5,944 nt of DNA, from the NCBI GenBank assembly GCA_001799195.1, contig MGSU01000281.1, positions 1 through 5,944 of the forward strand, written 5' to 3'. Numbering within the stretch: the stretch's first letter is position 1; the number at the start of each line of letters is the position of its first letter. The notes below the pieces were generated by a model. The model did not search any database. It was not told the origin of the DNA and worked only from the letters and a program-made list of their open reading frames with translations. The position numbers and the translations under genes are program-made. Origin of the DNA: Deltaproteobacteria bacterium RIFOXYA12_FULL_61_11 (GTDB taxonomy: Bacteria > Bdellovibrionota_F > JAHFAK01 > YA12-FULL-61-11). Below are positions 1 through 3,822 of the stretch, one piece after another.

Positions 1-504
1 GTCGTCCTCCGGGGCCTCGGATTGGTACATCGGCGGCAATAAACCGACATTCAATACCTTGGTGAGCTCGAACTGCCGTCCCAACTCGCTCCAGGAAAAA
101 GGATGGAGGTAGCGTGAACGGGCGCGTCCGCCCAACAGGTTAATCCCACCGCGACGCAATTTCCTCGCGCTGGAGCCTGTCAGCAAGAAGCGCAGCCCCG
201 AACGTTCAATCATGAGATGCACTTCATCTAGGAGTTCCGGGATCTTCTGGATCTCGTCGATGACGACCACGGCAGTGTTCTCGGGTACGGTTTGGCGGAG
301 GTAGCTCGGCCTGAAACTGATCGTTCGGTACACATCGCTGTCGAGCAGGTCGACGAAGTAGGCGTGCCCGAAATCGTGCCGGGCCAACTGGGTCTTGCCC
401 GATTGCCGCGGGCCGAAGAGGAAACAGGACCTGTGTTCGAGGATCGAGGCGAGTTCGAGCTTCCTGGGAAGATACATAGGTCCGTCCGACGCAGGTTTCG
501 TCAT
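1..504 (-). CDS. DUF4143-type AAA ATPase, N-terminal part (cut by left window edge)
   Basis: This is the N-terminal 168 residues of a P-loop ATPase of the AAA_14/DUF4143 type, a family that is widespread and often multicopy in bacteria but whose substrate is poorly defined. The Walker A motif GPRQSGKT is at residues 31-38, the Walker B strand VVVIDEI at 79-85, and the family's sensor-1 strand FLLTGSSARKL at 106-116. The GGRA turn (125-128) and the RYLHPFSWSELG segment (131-142) lead into the DUF4143 half, which lies outside the window. The frame is open to base 1. An in-frame stop directly precedes the ATG at 504, so that is the longest start; its ribosome binding site is weak. A second ATG at 477 (MYLPRKLEL...) fits the usual N-terminus of the family and has GGACGG just upstream, so it may be the real start. 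The family assignment is firm; the role is unknown. Confidence 0.9.
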   Translation of the reverse strand, partial: MTKPASDGPMYLPRKLELASILEHRSCFLFGPRQSGKTQLARHDFGHAYFVDLLDSDVYRTISFRPSYLRQTVPENTAVVVIDEIQKIPELLDEVHLMIERSGLRFLLTGSSARKLRRGGINLLGGRARSRYLHPFSWSELGRQFELTKVLNVGLLPPMYQSEAPEDD

Positions 505-525
505 TTATCATGCCATTTGACGACT
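484..525. repeat. Direct repeat, copy A (over the ATPase start region)
   Basis: These 42 bp match 2930-2971 at 37 positions without gaps and in the same orientation. The shared blocks are a 15-bp run beginning GTCCGACGCAGG, an ATCATGCC block, and TTTGACGACT. Copy A contains the ATPase start codon, its first seven codons and its -10 region. Similarity ends sharply on both sides. Together with copy B it brackets the ParBc_2 gene and the toxin-antitoxin operon. Confidence 0.8.
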
Positions 526-535
526 TAAGTGTCAA
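507..535 (-). promoter_or_regulatory. Candidate sigma-70 promoter of the DUF4143 ATPase
   Basis: On the minus strand a perfect -35 box TTGACA (535-530) is followed after 17 nt by CATGAT (512-507), a 4/6 match to the -10 consensus. Transcription would begin near 500, just inside the first ATG (504). That would favour translation from the second ATG at 477 with a leader of about 23 nt. The box positions are read directly; promoter activity is inferred. Confidence 0.4.
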
Positions 536-610
536 TCGGGCACAACCTCTCGGCAATGCCTCGTCGCTGTAAAGATCCTTCGATGCACCCACAAAGACGG
601 GAACCTGTGG

Positions 611-654
611 CAGGGGGAGGGCAATCGGTGCTGTCCCCCCTGGGGGTATTTTTC
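611..654 (+). terminator. Possible hairpin with T-run (terminator or attenuator-like)
   Basis: CAGGGGGA (611-618) can pair with TCCCCCCTG (634-642), with one bulged C and a loop of about 15 nt, and TATTTTTC follows a few bases later (647-654). The form resembles a rightward intrinsic terminator. There is no rightward gene upstream, so it would act either on antisense transcripts or as a leader structure ahead of the ParBc_2 gene. The G-run at 642-646 competes for the same C-run, so the fold is uncertain. Confidence 0.25.
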
Positions 655-679
655 AATAAGAATAATAGAATCTTATTGA
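653..679. repeat. Perfect 9-bp inverted repeat upstream of ParBc_2 gene
   Basis: TCAATAAGA (653-661) and TCTTATTGA (671-679) are exact reverse complements separated by 9 nt. The element is AT-rich inside otherwise GC-rich DNA, about 95 bp before the ATG at 774. The size and symmetry suit a dimeric regulator's operator, or an AU-rich RNA hairpin. No T-run follows on either strand, which argues against an intrinsic terminator. Confidence 0.5.
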
Positions 680-773
680 TGGATGGTTTCAGCGCAAGGC
701 TGGCGCGGCCCATTTCCTGCAAGGGAGCCCGATCGCCATTGTTTGGGAACGACACAACCGAGGAGTGCCCACC

Positions 774-1997
774 ATGTCGCTTCGCACTACCCTGGTTTTC
801 CTGCTTCTGCTTCCCTGCCTGCTCTTTGCAAAGGTACGGCAACAGAACCTCGCTCCCACGCTGGAGGAATTCCGTATAGAACTCGCCTCCTTCGAGCAGA
901 GCGAGGAGAGGTACGACCATACCCTGCTCCCTGCCAATGCCATTCACCTCCCCGAGTCTGCTGGGAAGACCAGCATAACCGCCCCGCAACTGCGCGCCTT
1001 GGGGGGGAGGACCATGGAGCGAAATACGGTCTTGAAGCCCGGTCAACTCCTCTCCGAATCCTCGCGCAACCCCCACCACATCATGAGACCGTGGGATCCG
1101 GAAAAAGCTTTGCATGCTAGTTATAGTTCCTATTTCGCCCATTGGCGGACCAAACCAACTCGTACAATCCTCTTCGTGCCCATGGCCGATCTGTATCCCT
1201 CCCAGGTGCGTTTCTCTTTCAAGAACATCGCCAAGATCTTGGATTACATCAAGAATCCAGACAGCAATCGCTTTGGGGTTACCTTCAGAGAATTCGCCTC
1301 TACGAACGGGTTCATGGATTTCGGGTATTGGGAGTTCCAGTATTGCGGGGGCAAGAGTCTGCACCCGGAAGAGGAAACCGAACAGGTGGTGATCGGTCCG
1401 GGAAACCGTTTGCACCTCCTCGATGGGCACCACGGCATGCTGGTCAGTCTGTATCTCGGTGCGCAGTACCGGCCGGTGAGAATCGTCGAAGACCTCAGTC
1501 GGCTCGACGAGGAGGACTTTTGGAACGAGATGGAACGCAGGGGGTGGGCCCTGCTCGAAGGTTTGGACGGCACCCGCCGCATCCCCAACCGCTGGGACGA
1601 ACTCGAGGACGATGTGTTCCGTTATTTCGCGACCAAGCTCGGAGGAGTGCTGGAACATACCAAACCGACTCAACCGGCATCGCCTGCCCGGTACCATGGA
1701 CCTGCCCTGCCGGTGTGGGTCAAGGTCGATGACGGTATACCCTTCATCGAGTTCTACGTCGGCGATGTGCTACGCCGTCAAGGCCTACTCACCGCCGGCA
1801 CTGATCTCGACCAGGTTCTCGAGAACCCGGCCAAGGTAGCAGCAATGCAACATGCACTACAGCAAGACCTCGAAACCGTGCTCGACGAGGATCGTCCGGC
1901 CAATAAGCTCTCAACCCCGGTGGTAATACCCGAGCGGCCGATGGGCATTTCCGAGGTGCTCGAGACCTATTTCCCGGACCTTGAACTCACCCGCTAA
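774..1997 (+). CDS. Secreted ParB/Srx-fold (ParBc_2-like) protein
   Basis: This 407-residue protein begins with a clear Sec signal peptide (MSLRTT, then a hydrophobic core to about residue 19), so it should act in the periplasm or outside the cell. The ATG at 774 has GAGGAG at 760-765 with 8-nt spacing; the in-frame GTG at 765 overlaps that site and is less likely. From about residue 133 to 340 it follows the ParBc_2 (putative ParB-like nuclease) pattern: VPMADLYPSQ (135-144), LLDGHHGMLVSLYLG (215-229), FWNEMERRGW (249-258), PNRWDELEDDVFRYFA (271-286) and IPFIEFYVGDVLR (322-334). The usual DGHHR motif is DGHHG here. Residues 20-130 and the tail after about 340 match nothing I recognise. Family members have a ParB/sulfiredoxin-like fold and no settled activity, so nuclease function should not be assumed. 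It stands alone as a transcription unit. Confidence 0.8.
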   Translation: MSLRTTLVFLLLLPCLLFAKVRQQNLAPTLEEFRIELASFEQSEERYDHTLLPANAIHLPESAGKTSITAPQLRALGGRTMERNTVLKPGQLLSESSRNPHHIMRPWDPEKALHASYSSYFAHWRTKPTRTILFVPMADLYPSQVRFSFKNIAKILDYIKNPDSNRFGVTFREFASTNGFMDFGYWEFQYCGGKSLHPEEETEQVVIGPGNRLHLLDGHHGMLVSLYLGAQYRPVRIVEDLSRLDEEDFWNEMERRGWALLEGLDGTRRIPNRWDELEDDVFRYFATKLGGVLEHTKPTQPASPARYHGPALPVWVKVDDGIPFIEFYVGDVLRRQGLLTAGTDLDQVLENPAKVAAMQHALQQDLETVLDEDRPANKLSTPVVIPERPMGISEVLETYFPDLELTR

Positions 1998-2193
1998 CGA
2001 AGTGCTCCCCGTCTTGATCAAGTAATCCTCTCCGGGTCGACTCTTGAGGAGCCGAGGCTCCCTCTACGCGTCGTTTCTCGGCCGGTTGGCCAACCAATCA
2101 GCAGTAGGCGGTTTTCACTCGAACACACTAGGGGCACGGCGCGCCGTGCCCCGATGGTGGTAGGTAGCAACCTTGTGGAGTCACCGACCGAGC
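1998..2193. other. Intergenic region between ParBc_2 gene and toxin-antitoxin operon
   Basis: I see no gene here. The stretch is rich in symmetry: GCCGAG (2051-2056) with CTCGGC (2077-2082) as a 6-bp stem with a 20-nt loop, the 12-bp palindrome GGTTGGCCAACC (2084-2095), and a 22-bp perfect palindrome (2131-2152). None is followed by a T-run, so no intrinsic terminator for the ParBc_2 gene is evident. Confidence 0.55.
2131..2152. repeat. Perfect 22-bp GC-rich palindrome
   Basis: The left arm GGGGCACGGCG is exactly complementary to the right arm, with no mismatch. As RNA it would form a 9-bp stem closed by a CGCG tetraloop. No T-run follows. It lies 41 bp upstream of the toxin-antitoxin -35 box. 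Its form resembles dispersed intergenic REP-like palindromes; an operator or a U-less hairpin at the end of the ParBc_2 transcript are alternatives. Confidence 0.7.
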
Positions 2194-2222
2194 TTGTTTA
2201 TGTCTCCCAATTGAGATACAAT
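2194..2222 (+). promoter_or_regulatory. Candidate promoter and operator of the toxin-antitoxin operon
   Basis: TTGTTT (2194-2199) and TACAAT (2217-2222, 5/6 to the -10 consensus) are 17 nt apart, placing transcription start near 2229, about 18 nt before the antitoxin ATG. The spacer carries TCTC-N6-GAGA (2203-2216) overlapping the palindrome CAATTG (2208-2213). A site there would suit repression by the antitoxin's ribbon-helix-helix domain, the known mode of DinJ autoregulation. The boxes are seen; binding is inferred. Confidence 0.5.
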
Positions 2223-2246
2223 CAGCCAAACCCCAGAGAGGTGACC

Positions 2247-2507
2247 ATGTCCAGATCAGCGATGATTCGTGCCCGTACGGACGAACAACTCAAGGTTGAG
2301 GTCGAGAACATCCTGCAGAAGCTCGGCCTCACGCCGAGCGAGGCGATCAATTTATTCTATGCCCAGATCCGGTTACGGCGGGGGATCCCCTTCCAAATCG
2401 AACTCCCGAATGAGGAAACGAGCCGAATCTTCAAGGAAACCGAGGCCGGTGAGAATCTGGTCGAGTGCTCCGATGCCGACGATGTATTCGGCAAGCTCGG
2501 CCTCTGA
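2247..2507 (+). CDS. dinJ: RelB/DinJ-family antitoxin
   Basis: This 86-residue protein is a DinJ-type antitoxin. The N-terminal segment (residues 1-45: MSRSAMIRARTDEQLK..., then LGLTPSEAINLF) is the ribbon-helix-helix DNA-binding region. The middle has the family's PF.(I/L)..PN step (IPFQIELPN, 47-55). The C-terminal third ends in SDADDVFGKLGL, closely like the DADDLFDKLGI end of E. coli DinJ. The family binds and neutralises the partner YafQ/RelE-type RNase and represses its own promoter. The ATG at 2247 is preceded by GAGAGGTGA (2236-2244), a good ribosome binding site; upstream in-frame codons lack both this site and family similarity. The toxin gene begins 2 nt after the stop, so the two are co-transcribed and probably translationally coupled. 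Confidence 0.92.
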   Translation: MSRSAMIRARTDEQLKVEVENILQKLGLTPSEAINLFYAQIRLRRGIPFQIELPNEETSRIFKETEAGENLVECSDADDVFGKLGL

Positions 2508-2509
2508 CG

Positions 2510-2779
2510 GTGCTTACGCCGGTCTATCACCGCAGCTTTGAACGCGACCTCACAAAAATGCTTCGTCGCGGCAAAGATCCCTCGAAAATCAAATCGGTCA
2601 TGCGCGAGCTCATCGAGCAGAGGCCCCTCGCCGAAAAGCACCGCGACCACAAACTCCTCGGGAACTACCGCGGCCGCAGAGAATGTCACATCGAACCCGA
2701 TTGGCTGCTCATCTATCTGCTCGAAGCATCCCGGATCATCTTCGAACGAACCGGGGCGCATGCAGACCTCTTCCGCTGA
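2510..2779 (+). CDS. yafQ: YafQ-family mRNA interferase toxin
   Basis: This 89-residue protein is a RelE-superfamily toxin of the YafQ branch, which cleaves mRNA on the ribosome. It starts at GTG 2510 as VLTPVYHRSFERDL, matching the usual N-terminus of the family; the next in-frame ATG (2558) would remove the first helix. The signature HRDHKLLGNYRGRRECHIEPDW (44-65) and RTGAHADLF (80-88) are intact. His47, His60, Asp64, Trp65, His84 and Phe88 fall exactly three positions before YafQ's His50, His63, Asp67, Trp68, His87 and Phe91, so the full active site is present and the toxin should be functional. No strong ribosome binding site precedes the GTG, and the antitoxin stop is only 2 nt away, which points to translational coupling and lower toxin synthesis. 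The family assignment is firm; activity is inferred. Confidence 0.93.
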   Translation: MLTPVYHRSFERDLTKMLRRGKDPSKIKSVMRELIEQRPLAEKHRDHKLLGNYRGRRECHIEPDWLLIYLLEASRIIFERTGAHADLFR

Positions 2780-3086
2780 AGAAGGGATCGTCGGAGGAAA
2801 GCACGAGCTGTTCCAGCAAAGCGCGAAGATCGAGGGTTCGTTCTATGATGTAGATAATCCGCAATGGATATGTGAATTTTCTGGATACTACGCAGCATGA
2901 TGGTGGAATGTTACGAGAGGTTGCCACCTGTCCGACGCAGGTTTGGTCCAATATCATGCCCTTTGACGACTCAGACGTCGCATGGACGCAACCGTGACCG
3001 GGTCCTCGGAACGGTAACTATCCTGTTCTCTGCAGAAGCCGTAGTAAAACCCTGCGCAGCTCGAGCCGGAAAGAAGGAACTCCGCT
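2780..3086. other. Intergenic region after the toxin, no gene
   Basis: No credible gene is seen in these 307 bp. The open frames here have atypical composition and no recognisable domain. The only structured element is copy B of the 42-bp repeat (2930-2971). The toxin and the leftward gene at 3087 converge here, but no hairpin with a T-run was found on either strand. Confidence 0.6.
2930..2971. repeat. Direct repeat, copy B (relic of an ATPase gene start)
   Basis: This copy is 37/42 identical to 484-525 in the same orientation. On the minus strand it keeps the codons for KPASD at identical nucleotides and the CATGAT -10-like hexamer. It has lost the start codon (ATG became TGG) and the TTGACA box (GCGACG), and no ATPase sequence follows. 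It is therefore non-functional as a gene start. It could be a duplication scar, a recombination junction or a remnant of a second ATPase copy. Confidence 0.75.
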
Positions 3087-3581
3087 TCAATCGGCCAGGA
3101 CCAGGTCGTCACGACCGACGGAAGCGCCCTGCTTCTGGGCTGCCCGGACCAAGGCTTGCCGCTGACTCTTGGCCAAGGTTGTGATGCTGCCCGCGACCTT
3201 GGCGGCCAAGGGGTAATTGGCATCATCGGAGACGAGCCCGAACGCGCGCACCCGGTACACAAGCTTGGGTTCGTCCTTGCCACCGGCGCGCAACAGTCGG
3301 GGTTCAGCGGAAGCGAACCGAAAATCCACGGTCAACGGAGCCACCAGCCGAACTCCACGGCGGTTGAGCAGTCGGTCGATGGCCGCCCAACGCTGCACCA
3401 CCTCGGACCTCATGGCCAGGTCGCCGGGCAGGTACTCGGCCCTATCGAAGTCCACGATCACCCCTTTTGCCAGGAGACTGGCCGCGATCACCTCTTCGGC
3501 CATGCCCAAGCGGCTCTGCGACAAACCCTCGGTTGTCACCGCAACCGAGCCCAGGATCGCGAAGAGCACCGCATAGCGCAT
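3087..3581 (-). CDS. Exported protein of unknown function, 164 residues
   Basis: I do not recognise this protein. The ATG at 3581 is preceded by GGTGAGGTGG (3594-3585), a strong ribosome binding site with correct spacing; the in-frame GTG at 3593 overlaps that site and is unlikely. Residues 1-20 (MRYAVLFAILGSVAV...) look like a short Sec signal peptide, with cleavage somewhere near residues 16-23. The mature part has an alanine-rich helical segment (28-39), a stretch of alternating beta-type character (VRLVAPLTVDFRF, 77-89, and KLVYRVRAFGLV, 106-117) and a basic alanine/glutamine-rich C-terminal helix (about 126-152). There is no cysteine and no membrane helix after the signal, so a soluble periplasmic or secreted protein is likely. 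It is a single-gene unit with its own promoter (3638-3665), and is not obviously tied to the neighbouring surface protein. Confidence 0.75.
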   Translation of the reverse strand: MRYAVLFAILGSVAVTTEGLSQSRLGMAEEVIAASLLAKGVIVDFDRAEYLPGDLAMRSEVVQRWAAIDRLLNRRGVRLVAPLTVDFRFASAEPRLLRAGGKDEPKLVYRVRAFGLVSDDANYPLAAKVAGSITTLAKSQRQALVRAAQKQGASVGRDDLVLAD

Positions 3582-3637
3582 GAACCACCTCACCGAAGCA
3601 TGATGTGCGAATATTAAGCAAACATTGTGCCATATTT

Positions 3638-3665
3638 TTTATATATGTGATATACATAATTTCAA
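3638..3665 (-). promoter_or_regulatory. Promoter of the 164-residue exported protein
   Basis: On the minus strand TTGAAA (3665-3660, 5/6) and TATAAA (3643-3638, 5/6) are 16 nt apart inside an AT-rich block. Transcription would start near 3631, giving a leader of about 50 nt that ends in the strong ribosome binding site of the gene at 3581. This is the best -10/-35 pair in the window. Confidence 0.6.
3644..3658. promoter_or_regulatory. Operator-like inverted repeat O1 (between -35 and -10)
   Basis: TATGT-GATAT-ACATA is a perfect 5-bp inverted repeat with a 5-nt spacer. It fills 15 of the 16 nt between the two promoter boxes, so a bound dimer would block RNA polymerase. It has the same TATGY-N5-RCATA pattern as the second site at 3666-3680. 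Confidence 0.45.
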
Positions 3666-3682
3666 TATGCTATTTGCATATT
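3664..3682. promoter_or_regulatory. Operator-like inverted repeat O2 (just upstream of -35)
   Basis: AATATGC-TATTT-GCATATT is a perfect 7-bp inverted repeat with a 5-nt spacer. Its core TATGC-N5-GCATA (3666-3680) abuts the -35 box and shares the pattern of O1. The two centres (3651 and 3673) are 22 bp apart, about two helical turns, so dimers would sit on the same face of the DNA. Confidence 0.45.
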
Positions 3683-3822
3683 TTGTGTACTTATTAAACT
3701 CCTTGCGCGGCAATTGAAGCATCCCTGCAGAATAGTCACAGGTGTTGCCCCGACGAGGGTGACCTGTCCTGCCGAGGTTGCGGCCCCCTTTCGGGCAGCG
3801 GGGTTGAGGAGCGAGCAGAGGG
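3683..3822. other. Intergenic region downstream of the surface protein gene
   Basis: No gene is supported here. On the minus strand, just after the stop at 3823, GCCC-GAAA-GGGGGC can form a short GNRA-capped hairpin (about 3784-3797), but no T-run follows, so it is a weak terminator candidate. ACAGGT (3739-3744) and ACCTGT (3762-3767) could pair as a second stem. Confidence 0.4.

Larger units (their letters stand above)
505..773. other. Divergent intergenic region between ATPase and ParBc_2 gene
   Basis: I see no gene in this 269-bp stretch. It carries the ATPase promoter candidate at its left end, a GC-rich imperfect hairpin (611-642) followed by TATTTTTC, an AT-rich perfect inverted repeat (653-679), and the ribosome binding site GAGGAG (760-765) of the downstream gene. 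No convincing -35/-10 pair for the rightward gene was found; TAGAAT at 666-671 resembles a -10 but lacks a -35 partner. Confidence 0.6.

Noticed and set aside
525-1697. 390-residue open frame on the minus strand opposite the ParBc_2 gene
   Set aside because: It lies antisense to a gene with a signal peptide, good ribosome site and recognisable domain; its translation shows no domain and it only reflects GC-rich codon bias.
2051-2082. GCCGAG...CTCGGC stem considered as the ParBc_2 terminator
   Set aside because: The loop is 20 nt, the stem 6 bp, and there is no T-run after it.
2154-2246. Longer N-terminus for the antitoxin from an upstream GTG/ATG-like codon
   Set aside because: It would run through the promoter and ribosome binding site, and the extra 31 residues have no counterpart in DinJ proteins.
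2954-3283. 109-residue minus-strand frame overlapping the 3' end of the 164-residue gene
   Set aside because: Its composition is arginine, serine and proline rich as in a shadow frame, it has no ribosome site, and it overlaps a better-supported gene.
3735-3768. Inverted segments (GTCAC/GTGAC and ACAGGT/ACCTGT) considered as a CRISPR repeat or terminator
   Set aside because: There is only one copy with no spacers, the two stems are mutually exclusive, and no T-run follows.
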